Position numbers and translations under genes: made by a program
Source: Alphaproteobacteria bacterium
Lineage (GTDB): Bacteria > Pseudomonadota > Alphaproteobacteria > CACIAM-22H2
Length of the DNA: 64,000 nucleotides
Direction of reading: 5' to 3'
NCBI GenBank assembly: GCA_016124335.1
Contig: WGNX01000003.1
Coordinates: 318,747 to 382,746 of the forward strand
Notes under the pieces: generated by a model
The model's database searches: none
Seen by the model: only the letters and a program-made list of their open reading frames with translations
Told to the model about the DNA's origin: nothing
Shown here: positions 15,081-23,604 of the stretch, in pieces
Layout: each line of letters begins with the position of its first letter
Numbering within the stretch: position 1 is the first letter of the stretch

Positions 15081-17248
15081 GCCGCCGCTGCCGCGCGGCG
15101 CGCGGCGAACTGGCTGGCAAGGACGGGAAGCGAAAGGACCGCCGCAAGGGCGGCCCCGCCCGGCGAGCCATGGATCATCGGCAGCGCGGCGACGCCGATC
15201 AGCACGCGTTCCCACGTCGCCATGGGCGCCAGGAACCACCCGGCGAATGCGGCCGACAGCATCGTCACGCTGGCAAGGCACGTCCCGGCAGCAAGGACGA
15301 ACTTGAAGACCGTGAACTCGGGCACGACCAACAGCAGCGAGGGCGAGAAGACGAACACGAACGGCACCAGCACCTTGCCCATCGCAAGCCGGAATGCGGT
15401 GTTTCCTGCCTTGAACGGATCGGCACCGGCCATGCTGGCGCCCGCATAGGCGGCGATGGCCACTGGCGGCGTGATGTCGGCCAGCACGCCGTAATAGAAG
15501 ACGAAGAAATGCGCGACGAGCGGTGCGACACCCAGCATGCCGAGTGCGGGCGTGGCCACCGTCACCATGATGATATAGGTCGCCGTCGTCGGCACCCCGC
15601 AACCCAGCAGGATGCAAACGATTGCCGTCAGCACGAGCGTGAAGAACAGCGTCGCGCCCTTCACGTCGAACGGCAGGAACGGCAGATGGTCGATGACCAT
15701 GTGCGCCCACTGGTCGGACAGCGAAGTGACGATCCACGAGATCTTGAAGCCCACGCCCGTGAGCGTGACCACGCCCACGATGATGCCCACGGTCGCCGCG
15801 GCCGCGCCCACGCCGATCGCGTATTTCGCGCCCAGCACGAACGCGTCGACCAGGCCCGCGAACAGCTTGCGCCCTTCCTTGCGATCGCGCATCAGCACGC
15901 CGTCCGCCATCGCCGCGAAGCACGCAAGCGTCAGCCCGACATTGACGCCAGGTACGCGCAGCAGCTCGGTGGGCGCGCCCACGAGCATGATCGCGGAGAA
16001 GACGAGTGCGGCCGCCCCGCGCCTGCGCGCAAGCCCCACGAGCATGCAGCCCGTGATGCCCCAGAAGGCCGACAGGTAGGGCGTATAGCCGGTGAACAGA
16101 ACGACGACGAGCGCGATCAGCGGCGCGAGCGTGGGCCAATCGGCGGCGAACACCTCGCGCAGCCTGGGGATCTCGTCGTCGGTCAGCCCGCGCATACCGG
16201 TGCGGCGCGCCTCGAAATGCACCTGCATCAGCACGCCGAAGAAATGCACGAAGGCCGGCACGATCGCGGCGATCACGATCGTCGGATACGGGAGGTTCAG
16301 GAACTCGACCATCAGGAAGGCCGCAGCCCCCATGATCGGCGGCGTGATCTGCCCGCCCGTCGCAGCGGTCGCCTCGACCGCGGCCGCGAAATGCCGCTGG
16401 TAGCCAAGCCGGATCATCATCGGGATCGTCAGCGAGCCGACCGTCACCGTATTGGCGACCGAAGAGCCCGACAGCATCCCGAACAGCGCCGAGCCGAAGA
16501 TCGATATCTTCGCAGGCCCGCCGGCGAACCGCCCGGCGACTGCCGCCGCAACGCCGAGGAAAAGCCGCCCAAGCCCGATGCGCGTGGCCAGCACGCCGAA
16601 CAGCACGAAATGGAAAACGTAGGTGGCCACGACGCCCAGCGCCACGCCATAGACGCCCTGGCTGGTGAGATAAAGATGGTTGATCAGCACCGACCACGTG
16701 GCGCCCGGATGCAGGAAGATGCCTGGGAACCACGTGCCGTAGAGCGCATAGAGCATCGTGACGATCGCGATCAGCGGCAGGCCCCAGCCGATCGCGCGGC
16801 GCGTGGCCTCGATCATCAGCAGCACGGCCAGCGTGCCCATCGCCACGTCGAGCGCGGTGGGGTTGCCCACGCGGAACGCGAGATCTTCGAAGATCCACGG
16901 CACGTAGAGCGCCGAGACCGCCGCAGCGGCGGCCATGAGCCAGTCGGTCAGCGGGATGCCGCCGGGCCGCCACAGGCTTGATGGCTTGACCTCGCGCCCG
17001 TCGGCATGGCGCGCGGAGAAGACGAGGAAGATGAGGCCCAGCACGAAGGCCAGATGGATGCCGCGATGCGTGACCTCGCGCAGCAGCCCGAAACCGGCCG
17101 TGTAGTAGTGGAACATCGAAAGCGCCACGAGCAGCGCGCCCACGATGAGGCCCGTCGAACCCGGCACCTTGCGGAACTGCATTTCCGGGTCGAGTTCTTC
17201 CTCGAGCCGGGACAGTTCGTCGGCGGTTGGTTGCTGGAGCGTCGTCAT
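15077..17248 (-). CDS. TRAP transporter, fused 4TM/12TM permease (DctQM-type, TAXI system)
   Basis: 723 residues, many membrane helices. The N-terminal region holds the small-subunit-like part, then the large DctM-like domain with GSSVANTVTVGSLTIPMM and ATAATGGQITPPIMGAAAF, and again a GCGVPTTATYIIMV motif in the second repeat. Fused permeases of this kind work with TAXI binding proteins, and one is encoded immediately upstream on the same strand. Uptake is driven by an ion gradient rather than ATP. The substrate is probably a sugar acid or other organic acid judging by the downstream-acting enzymes in the cluster. Confidence 0.92.
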   Translation of the reverse strand: MTTLQQPTADELSRLEEELDPEMQFRKVPGSTGLIVGALLVALSMFHYYTAGFGLLREVTHRGIHLAFVLGLIFLVFSARHADGREVKPSSLWRPGGIPLTDWLMAAAAAVSALYVPWIFEDLAFRVGNPTALDVAMGTLAVLLMIEATRRAIGWGLPLIAIVTMLYALYGTWFPGIFLHPGATWSVLINHLYLTSQGVYGVALGVVATYVFHFVLFGVLATRIGLGRLFLGVAAAVAGRFAGGPAKISIFGSALFGMLSGSSVANTVTVGSLTIPMMIRLGYQRHFAAAVEATAATGGQITPPIMGAAAFLMVEFLNLPYPTIVIAAIVPAFVHFFGVLMQVHFEARRTGMRGLTDDEIPRLREVFAADWPTLAPLIALVVVLFTGYTPYLSAFWGITGCMLVGLARRRGAAALVFSAIMLVGAPTELLRVPGVNVGLTLACFAAMADGVLMRDRKEGRKLFAGLVDAFVLGAKYAIGVGAAAATVGIIVGVVTLTGVGFKISWIVTSLSDQWAHMVIDHLPFLPFDVKGATLFFTLVLTAIVCILLGCGVPTTATYIIMVTVATPALGMLGVAPLVAHFFVFYYGVLADITPPVAIAAYAGASMAGADPFKAGNTAFRLAMGKVLVPFVFVFSPSLLLVVPEFTVFKFVLAAGTCLASVTMLSAAFAGWFLAPMATWERVLIGVAALPMIHGSPGGAALAAVLSLPVLASQFAARRAAAAA

Positions 17249-17273
17249 CCGGGGGGATTTGGCGGCAAGAGCC

Positions 17274-17306
17274 GCCGGCCCCCTTCCGACAAGGAAGGGG
17301 GCCGGC
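17274..17306 (-). promoter_or_regulatory. perfect 14-bp stem-loop between TAXI binding protein and TRAP permease
   Basis: GCCGGCCCCCTTCC (17274-17287), loop GACAA, GGAAGGGGGCCGGC (17293-17306): 14 perfect pairs, 10 nt after the binding-protein stop at 17317 and 25 nt before the permease start. No U-tract on the minus strand. Best read as a 3' mRNA stabiliser/partial terminator that raises binding protein over permease. Structure certain, function inferred. Confidence 0.7.
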
Positions 17307-17316
17307 GTTCACTGCC

Positions 17317-18297
17317 TTACTTCAGCAGGCCCGCTTCCTTGTAGAAGCGCGCGGCACCGTCATGCAGCGGCACCCCGAGCAGGCCCTTGAGCGCCGTCTC
17401 CTTGCGGATGACCTTGCCCTTGGCGTGGCCGGCATCGAGCGCGGCGCGCGTCTTGTCGCTCCACAGCGCCTTGGTGACCGCATAGACCGTGTCGTTCGAG
17501 ATCTTCGCCGACGTGATCCAGTGCGCACCGACGGCGACCGTCTGCACGGCGCCGACGCCCTTATAGGTATCGGCCGGGATCGAGTCGGCCGCGAAGAACG
17601 GGAAGTCCTTGATGAGCTTTTCCGCGTTCGGCCCGCTGATCGGCAGGATATCGATGCCCGAGCCCGTCGACGCGAGCTCGGAGATCGCCGCCGCCGGATA
17701 GCCGCCGGTGAAGAAGAACGCGTCGCACGACCCGTCCTTCATCTTGTCGGCCGCCTGGTTGGGCTTGAGGAACTCGGCCTGCACGTCCTTCTCGGTCACG
17801 CCGAACGCGCCGAGGATCGCCTTGGCGTTGACGATCGTGCCGGAGCCCGGCTCGTCGAGCGACACGCGCTTGCCCTTGAGATCGGCGACCGACTTGACGT
17901 TCGAAGCCTTGCGCACGACGAGGTGCACCGATTCCGGATAGAGGTTGGCGATCGAGCGAAGCTCGGAAAGCTTCGGCTTGCCTTCGAAGATGCCCGTGCC
18001 CGAATAGGCCCAGAAGGCGACGTCGGCCTGCACGAAGCCGGATTCCGCCGCACCGCCCACGATGGCGTTGACGTTGGCAACCGAGCCGTTCGAGGCGACC
18101 GCCGTGGCGACGAGCGCCGGTGGATTGGAGATCGCGTTGGCGATGAGGCCGCCCACCGGATAGTAGGTGCCGGCGGTGCCGCCCGTGCCGATACGGAAGA
18201 AGGCCGGGGCCTGCGCGAATGCGCCGCGCGCGGCAAACGCCGCGGCGCCGAAGGCGCCCATCGCGAGGGCGGAACGTCGGGTCATCGGATGCTTCAT
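17317..18297 (-). CDS. TAXI-family TRAP transporter solute-binding protein
   Basis: 326 residues. A signal peptide (MTRRSALAMGAFGAAAFAARGAFAQ) is followed by FFRIGTGGTAGTYYPVGGLIANAIS, the diagnostic TAXI N-terminus, then VQADVAFWAYSGTG and the DLKGKRVSLDEPGSGT motif. It presents substrate to the fused permease encoded downstream. Start ATG at 18297 has AAGGAG upstream; an ATG four codons later is the alternative. Confidence 0.92.
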   Translation of the reverse strand: MKHPMTRRSALAMGAFGAAAFAARGAFAQAPAFFRIGTGGTAGTYYPVGGLIANAISNPPALVATAVASNGSVANVNAIVGGAAESGFVQADVAFWAYSGTGIFEGKPKLSELRSIANLYPESVHLVVRKASNVKSVADLKGKRVSLDEPGSGTIVNAKAILGAFGVTEKDVQAEFLKPNQAADKMKDGSCDAFFFTGGYPAAAISELASTGSGIDILPISGPNAEKLIKDFPFFAADSIPADTYKGVGAVQTVAVGAHWITSAKISNDTVYAVTKALWSDKTRAALDAGHAKGKVIRKETALKGLLGVPLHDGAARFYKEAGLLK

Positions 18298-18328
18298 GTC
18301 ATGCTCCTTGTGCTGGGGGTGTCCGGTT

Positions 18329-19312
18329 TTAGCGCGCTTTGGGCATGTCGTCTTCGATATAGTTCCGGATCAGCTCGTCGACCGACGCATCGACCGTAAA
18401 GCCCATTGAGAGCGCACGTTTTCCACCCATGCGGCGCGGCCAGCCCGCGACGATCTTCTGGATCATCGGATCGATCTTCCATTCGATCAAGTCATACGCC
18501 TTCTGGCCCGCGACACGCTTGAGGCCGTCGCCGATGTCCTTCACGGTCACGTCGAGCGAGGGCAGCAGCAGCGCGCGGTTCCAGCCCCACGCCGTGTCGG
18601 GCAGGTCGTGGGCGTGAATGAACGCGTTCACGCAGCGGCGCGGGCTCAGCAGCGGCATCCACGAACCCGGATCGACCGGGCAGACCGCCGGCAGGCCGGC
18701 GAGCGGCTCGCGGACGATCGAGGATGCGAAGGTCGATGCGGCGAGGTTGGGCTTGCCGGGCCGCACGACGATCGTGGGCAGGCGAAGGGCGCGCGCATCG
18801 ACGAAGCCCTTGCGCGCATAGTCGGCCACGAGCAGTTCGCCCATCACCTTCTGCGCGCCGTACGAGGTCTGCGGCGTGGGGCGGAAATCGTCGGGGATCA
18901 CGTCGGGCAGGTCGCCGCCATAGGCGGCGAGCGACGATGCGAAGACGAGCTTGATCGGCTGCGGCAGCGCGCGGCATGCCTCGAGCACGACGCGCGTGCC
19001 GTCGAGATTGACGCGGTAGCCCAGATCGAAGTCGCGCTCGGCGCCCGCGCTGACCACGCCCGCGAGATGGAACACGGCACCGGTATCCGGCGTGATCAGC
19101 GACGCGATGGTCGGCTTGTGGTCGACCTCGCCGATCCTCACTTCGATGCGCGGGTCTTTCGGCACGTCGAAGCCTTCGTAGGCGTCGAACAGCACGATCT
19201 TGGTCACCGCATGCGCCTTGCCGTCGCGCAGCGTGAGGCTGCCCCGCTTCAGGATCTCGGCTGCCAGCTTCTTGCCGAGCATGCCCGTTCCGCCCGTGAT
19301 CACCACACGCAT
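18329..19312 (-). CDS. denD: NAD-dependent epimerase/dehydratase family, D-erythronate dehydrogenase-like
   Basis: 327 residues. Extended SDR fold: TGGTGMLGKKLA at the N-terminus, FHLAGVVSAGAERDFDLGYRVN, SSLAAYGG and YGAQK catalytic pair. The segments RLPTIVVRPGKPNLAAS and SPRRCVNAFIHAH match the DenD group, which oxidises D-erythronate at C2. Partners DenC/OtnK and OtnI are absent, so the substrate may be another 4- to 6-carbon sugar acid. Second gene in a minus-strand run DgoK, 2-hydroxyacid dehydrogenase, DenD, TAXI, TRAP. Confidence 0.85.
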   Translation of the reverse strand: MRVVITGGTGMLGKKLAAEILKRGSLTLRDGKAHAVTKIVLFDAYEGFDVPKDPRIEVRIGEVDHKPTIASLITPDTGAVFHLAGVVSAGAERDFDLGYRVNLDGTRVVLEACRALPQPIKLVFASSLAAYGGDLPDVIPDDFRPTPQTSYGAQKVMGELLVADYARKGFVDARALRLPTIVVRPGKPNLAASTFASSIVREPLAGLPAVCPVDPGSWMPLLSPRRCVNAFIHAHDLPDTAWGWNRALLLPSLDVTVKDIGDGLKRVAGQKAYDLIEWKIDPMIQKIVAGWPRRMGGKRALSMGFTVDASVDELIRNYIEDDMPKAR

Positions 19313-19337
19313 CGCAGTTTCCTTCCCTTCGGTCCGT

Positions 19338-20372
19338 TCAGGTTATTTCGTTGTCGGGCAGCGCGCCCGCCTGGAACAGATGATAGTTCACACAATTGCG
19401 CAACCGGTTTTCCTTGAGGAACAGGCCTGCGGTTTCGGCGGCCTTGAAGCGCAGATCGTACCAGCTCTCGGGGCTGTAGAAGGCCGCGTGCGGGGAAAGG
19501 ATCAGGCGGCCGGCCAGCCACGAAGGCGGCACGCGATAGGCGGCCACCAGCGGATCGTCGGGATCCGGCGGCTCCTTGGGCAGCACGTCGAGTGCGGCCC
19601 CGCCGACATGGCCCTGTTCGATCGATTTGAGCAGCGCGCCCGTATCGACGATGGGACCGCGCGCGGTGTTGACGAGAATGGCGCCCTTTTTCATGCGGGC
19701 AAGAGCACCCTCGCCCATCAGCCCGTGCGTCTCGCGCGTCAACGGGCAGTGGAGCGAAACGATATCCGCCTCGCCCAGCATGGCGTAGAGATCCTCGAAC
19801 CGCAGATAGGCGACCGCGCGCGGGTCGTCGGCGCGCAGGTATGGATCGTAATAGGCGACATTGAAGCCGAATGCCCTGGCGCGTGCCGCCGCCGCCCGCC
19901 CGATGCGGCCAAGACCGACGATCGCGAAGGTCTGCCCGGTGAGGCGCTTCACGAGCGGGGCCACTTCCCAGCGCCAGCCCCCCACGGGGTCGAGCGCCAG
20001 CATTTCGGTATAGGTCGGCAGGCCGCGCCGAAGCGCCAGCGTGCAGGCGATGGCGTGGTTGGCCACTTCCTCGGTGCCGTAATCCGGCACGTTGGAAACG
20101 GCTATGCCGCGCTCCGCGCAGGCCGCAAGATCGATGTTGTCGAAGCCGGCCCCGAAACGCACGACCATGCGCGCGCGCACGAGCTTTGCCGCCACGGCCC
20201 GGTCGATCGTCATCTCGTGGTTGACGAGCACGGCATCGGCTTTCGCCCACACGCCGTCGGGGATCTGCAGCGGGTCCTTCGCGCGATGGATCATGAACTC
20301 GGCTTCGGGAAGTGCCGCAAGCTCGATATCGGGGCCGGACGGAAACTGGGCGTCGGGAATGAGAACGCGCAT
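19338..20372 (-). CDS. D-isomer-specific 2-hydroxyacid dehydrogenase (CtBP-like)
   Basis: 344 residues. Substrate domain with RFGAGFDNIDLAAC, NAD motif VGLGRIGRAAA, and catalytic residues Arg in NTARGPIVDT, Glu in the KEPPDPDDP region and His in LSPHAAFYS. The SPHAAFYS and GTEEVANHAIA motifs place it with C-terminal-binding-protein-like bacterial dehydrogenases. Probably interconverts a 2-keto and 2-hydroxy sugar acid in the cluster. It starts 3 nt after the DgoK stop, so coupled translation. Confidence 0.88.
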   Translation of the reverse strand: MRVLIPDAQFPSGPDIELAALPEAEFMIHRAKDPLQIPDGVWAKADAVLVNHEMTIDRAVAAKLVRARMVVRFGAGFDNIDLAACAERGIAVSNVPDYGTEEVANHAIACTLALRRGLPTYTEMLALDPVGGWRWEVAPLVKRLTGQTFAIVGLGRIGRAAAARARAFGFNVAYYDPYLRADDPRAVAYLRFEDLYAMLGEADIVSLHCPLTRETHGLMGEGALARMKKGAILVNTARGPIVDTGALLKSIEQGHVGGAALDVLPKEPPDPDDPLVAAYRVPPSWLAGRLILSPHAAFYSPESWYDLRFKAAETAGLFLKENRLRNCVNYHLFQAGALPDNEIT

Positions 20373-20375
20373 GAC

Positions 20376-21266
20376 CTAGTTCACCAGCCCCGCACGCTTG
20401 GCGACCAGATGCAGGCCGCGCGCGGCCGCATCTTCGCCGGGCACGAATTCGGCGTCGATGCCTGCGACGTTCATCGCGATGGCATAGTTCTGCGCAAGCG
20501 CGCCCGCCCCCACCACCGTGGCGGCCTTGGGTGCGAGCAGTTCCTTCACGGCCGCCATCTCGTGTCCGATGATCAGGCCGGAAAGGAAGCTCGGCCCCGC
20601 CTCGCGCGTCAACCCTTCGAGCAGGCCGGCCGTACGCACGGTGAATAGCTGGTGCAGCAGCCCGCCGGCCGACTGGCTGCGCACGAGCCCGCGCGCGAAG
20701 GCCGGCGCGTCGTGGGGGGCGTCGATCATCAGGCGGCCGAGGATCGAGTTGCGGCGCATCAGCGAGAAGACCTCGCCCGTCATGAAGGTGACGAAACGCA
20801 CGATGCGCCCGGCTTCGACCAGCGCCCATTTCGAATGCGTGCCCGGCAGGCAGAGAACGCCGTCGGAAATTCCGGTGCCGAGGATCTGCGTTTCCTCGCC
20901 GCGCATCACGTCGGGCCCGGCCGCACCCTGCCCGCGCAGGCCCGGCACGACATGGATGTCGCGGCGCGGATCGGGTGCCAGCACCAGATGTGCCGCGATG
21001 TCTTCGGCACCCGCCGGCAGGCCCAGATAGGGCGCTTCGACCCAGCCCTGCGCGGAACCGATCATGCCGCACATCAAGACCGGCGGCGCGGTGGGCACGT
21101 CGATCCAGTCGCGCGCGAGATCCATGAGCGCGCCCGCGAAATTCGCGTTCTTGACCGCCATGATCCCGAGCGCGCCGGTGCGCCGCTCGAGAATGTCGCC
21201 GCCCGCTCCCATGCGGAAGGCGCGGCAGTTCGTGGTTCCCCAATCGATCGCGACGAGTGCGGTCAT
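20376..21266 (-). CDS. dgoK: 2-dehydro-3-deoxygalactonokinase (DgoK-like sugar-acid kinase)
   Basis: 296 residues. ASKHA-type N-terminus AIDWGTTNCRAFRM, MCGMIGSAQGW, GPDVMRGEETQILG, LPGTHSKWALVE and the end GIDAEFVPGEDAAARGL are the conserved blocks of DgoK, which phosphorylates 2-keto-3-deoxy-D-galactonate. The aldolase DgoA that should cleave the product is not in the window. First gene of the sugar-acid/TRAP run, close behind an aminotransferase (19 nt). Confidence 0.9.
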   Translation of the reverse strand: MTALVAIDWGTTNCRAFRMGAGGDILERRTGALGIMAVKNANFAGALMDLARDWIDVPTAPPVLMCGMIGSAQGWVEAPYLGLPAGAEDIAAHLVLAPDPRRDIHVVPGLRGQGAAGPDVMRGEETQILGTGISDGVLCLPGTHSKWALVEAGRIVRFVTFMTGEVFSLMRRNSILGRLMIDAPHDAPAFARGLVRSQSAGGLLHQLFTVRTAGLLEGLTREAGPSFLSGLIIGHEMAAVKELLAPKAATVVGAGALAQNYAIAMNVAGIDAEFVPGEDAAARGLHLVAKRAGLVN

Positions 21267-21285
21267 TTTCGCGGGCGTTTCTTTT

Positions 21286-22443
21286 CTAGCGCAGCAGCGG
21301 TTCCAGCCGGTCGAAGGCTTCGGTCAGCCGCGCGGGGTTCGTGGCGAAGCACAGGCGGATGAAACCTTCACCCTCGGGCGCGAAGGCGCGGCCGGGTGCG
21401 AGCCCCACATTGGCCTCGCGCGCGACCTTCTTGCAGTATTCCACCGAGTCCGTCATCCCGTCGACCGAGAAAAACGCGTAGAAAGCCCCTTCCGGGCGCG
21501 CCAGCCGCACGCGGCCCATGCCCGACAGGCGCTGGTAGGCGATGTCGCGCGCGCGCGCATAATCCGCGCGGATCTCGTGCAGGAACGCCTCCTGCTTCAG
21601 TGCCATCACGCCCGCGCGCTGCACGAACGTCGTCGCGCACGAGGTGTTGAACTCGATGATCTTGCCCAGCGTGTCGATGACGGAAGCCGGCGTCACCAGC
21701 CAGCCCAGCCGCCAGCCCGTCATGCACCAGGCCTTCGAGAACGAGTTGATGCTGATGACGGCGTCGTCGGGCTCGGCGAAATCGAGCAACGAGGGCGCGC
21801 GCTCGCTGCCGTCGTAGACGAGCCGCTCGTACACGTCGTCGCCGATCGCCCAGATGCCGCGCTTGCGGCAGAATTCGAGCACGGCCTTCAGTTCGTCCGC
21901 CGTGGCGACCCAGCCCGTCGGGTTGCCGGGCGAATTGAGGAAGATCGCCTTCGTGCGCCTGTCGACGGCCGCGAACAGCCGGTCGAGATCGAGCGACCAG
22001 CCGCGTTCGCCCCATTTGAGCGCCACGCGGCGAACTTCGCCGTTCAGATGCTCGACCATGTCGAGCCCGTTGGGCCAGAGCGGCACGGCAAACACGATGT
22101 TGTCGCCGGGATCGACGATCAGCTGCATGACCATCTGGATCGCGGAATCGCCCGACGGCGTGACGCACACGCGATCGGCGCCGACCTTGATGCCGCGCAG
22201 GCCCGACACGTATTGCGCGATCGCCTCGCGAAGCTCGGGCCTTCCGGCACTGGCCGAATAGAACTGGAAGCCGTCGTCCATCGCCTTCTTGGCTTCCGCC
22301 ACCACGGCGGGCGGCGCGGTCCGGCTGCCCTCGCCGAACCACAGCGGGATCAGGCCCGGCTTCTCCATCGAATCCTTGGAGACTTCGCGGATCAGCGAGC
22401 CGACGAGATTTTCGGATTTCGTGCGCAACGGCAGGACAGGCAT
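21286..22443 (-). CDS. PLP-dependent aminotransferase, class I/II
   Basis: 385 residues. Fold type I: PLWFGEGSRTAPPAVVAEA, TPSGDSAIQMVMQ, NSPGNPTGW, the Asp/Tyr pair in IGDDVYERLVY, and the Schiff-base Lys in NSFSKAWCMTGWRLGW. The substrate Arg is in RLCFATNP. Aspartate aminotransferase-like, but substrate range cannot be told. Start ATG at 22443 has CCGGAG upstream. Lies 19 nt upstream of dgoK on the same strand and could belong to that operon. Confidence 0.9.
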   Translation of the reverse strand: MPVLPLRTKSENLVGSLIREVSKDSMEKPGLIPLWFGEGSRTAPPAVVAEAKKAMDDGFQFYSASAGRPELREAIAQYVSGLRGIKVGADRVCVTPSGDSAIQMVMQLIVDPGDNIVFAVPLWPNGLDMVEHLNGEVRRVALKWGERGWSLDLDRLFAAVDRRTKAIFLNSPGNPTGWVATADELKAVLEFCRKRGIWAIGDDVYERLVYDGSERAPSLLDFAEPDDAVISINSFSKAWCMTGWRLGWLVTPASVIDTLGKIIEFNTSCATTFVQRAGVMALKQEAFLHEIRADYARARDIAYQRLSGMGRVRLARPEGAFYAFFSVDGMTDSVEYCKKVAREANVGLAPGRAFAPEGEGFIRLCFATNPARLTEAFDRLEPLLR

Positions 22444-22522
22444 GGAAACTCCGGCAGGAAAAAAGCGCAGTCGACTGCCGACGTTTATAGGGGGCCGCCG
22501 ACACGGGCACCACCCCCTGCCC

Positions 22523-23077
22523 CTATTTTTCCCCGGTCGCCTGCCGGCGATAGGCGCGCGCGAGCCGTTCGGCGGGCGTTTCGAACAGGTTCGTTTCGCC
22601 CGCCGCGGCGACAAGCTCGTCCTCGATGCGCGCATGCGCGATCAGGCTGCCGTCGCCAAGGATGTGGCCGACCGAAACGCCACGCGTTTCCAGCGCGCGG
22701 CTCACCAGCAGGCAGCGGTGACAGTCCTTCGGGTCACGCTCGGCGCACATCACCGCCACGCGGTAGCGCCGCGCCCCTTCCATCAGCCGGTCGAGCCCGG
22801 CCGAGAATTCGGGTGCGGCGGCCAGCGCCTCGTAATCCGGCGCGCCGCCCGTTCCGCGTGGCCGTCCGCCCAGCGTATCGCCGAGATGCACGTATTCGAT
22901 GCCGTCGGCACGCAGCGCATCACGCAGCTTCTCGCGGTTGAACTGCGGATTGCGCCGCGAATAGGGCTGCGTGCGCACGTCGGCAACAGCTGTGGCGCCG
23001 GCACCCTTCAGCAATCGCGCGAAGGCTTCGTAACTCTGGTTGGAATGGCCGACGGTCAGGATGTCGAAATCAGTCAT
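22523..23077 (-). CDS. DUF488 family protein
   Basis: 184 residues. It has the DUF488 blocks ILTVGHSNQSYEAFARLL, VADVRTQPYSRRNPQFN, YVHLGDTLGGRPRG, and AVMCAERDPKDCHRCLLVSRAL. The conserved Arg, Cys and His residues suggest a nucleic-acid or nucleotide-related function, but no activity is proven for the family. Starts 8 nt inside the 3' end of the thioesterase gene, so it is co-expressed with it. Confidence 0.85.
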   Translation of the reverse strand: MTDFDILTVGHSNQSYEAFARLLKGAGATAVADVRTQPYSRRNPQFNREKLRDALRADGIEYVHLGDTLGGRPRGTGGAPDYEALAAAPEFSAGLDRLMEGARRYRVAVMCAERDPKDCHRCLLVSRALETRGVSVGHILGDGSLIAHARIEDELVAAAGETNLFETPAERLARAYRRQATGEK

Positions 23078-23534
23078 CGCCGCCGGGCGGGGCCTCGCGC
23101 GGCACGCCCAGGCTCGTCTCGCTGCCCGGGCGATATTTGTAGACGCCCTCGCCGGTGGCCACGAGCTTGCCCTCGTCGTCGACGATTTCCATCGTCGTGA
23201 AGAAGATCGACTTGCCGCCCGCGCGCGCGCGGCCCGTGGTCACGAGCCGGCGGCCAAGCCGCCCGGGCGAGACGAACTGCGTATTCAGCGACAGCGTGGA
23301 GGCACGCCGGATGCGGTCGCGGTGCGGGCACCAGCAGCCCGCGAAACCGCCCGCGGCATCGATCAGCGTGGCGATCACCCCGCCATGCGCGATGCCCGAG
23401 CGGTTGCGGTGCTTCTCGCTGAGCGTGAGTTCCAGTTCGACGTAGTTTTCGCGCCACACGATCGGGCCGTAACCCACATGATCGCGGAAGACGCTGTGGT
23501 CGTCGTCCCACATCCATTTCGGCACGTCGTTCAT
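23070..23534 (-). CDS. PaaI-like hotdog-fold thioesterase
   Basis: 154 residues. The hotdog signature RNRSGIAHGGVIATLIDAAGGFAG is seen near residues 44-67, followed by TLSLNTQFVSPGRLG and the GKSIFFTTMEIVDDEGKLVATGEGVY strands. Probably hydrolyses an aryl- or acyl-CoA thioester in the cytoplasm. Divergent from the ThDP enzyme at 23605 (70 bp between the starts). Confidence 0.88.
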   Translation of the reverse strand: MNDVPKWMWDDDHSVFRDHVGYGPIVWRENYVELELTLSEKHRNRSGIAHGGVIATLIDAAGGFAGCWCPHRDRIRRASTLSLNTQFVSPGRLGRRLVTTGRARAGGKSIFFTTMEIVDDEGKLVATGEGVYKYRPGSETSLGVPREAPPGGDD

Positions 23535-23604
23535 GATGCGGTGCAGCGTAGACCGGCTCCGGGCGGGCGTCTATAACTGGCGGCCTGTCATCGGAGCGGA
23601 CGAA

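Noticed and set aside
14094..17312. 1072-codon open frame on the minus strand, and other long frames antisense or out of phase to real genes (for example 2291-3805, 20376-21243 region, 23074-25431, 31159-33237, 36207-37994)
   Set aside because: They overlap genes with clear family motifs in another frame and have Arg/Ala/Pro-rich low-complexity products typical of shadow frames in GC-rich DNA.
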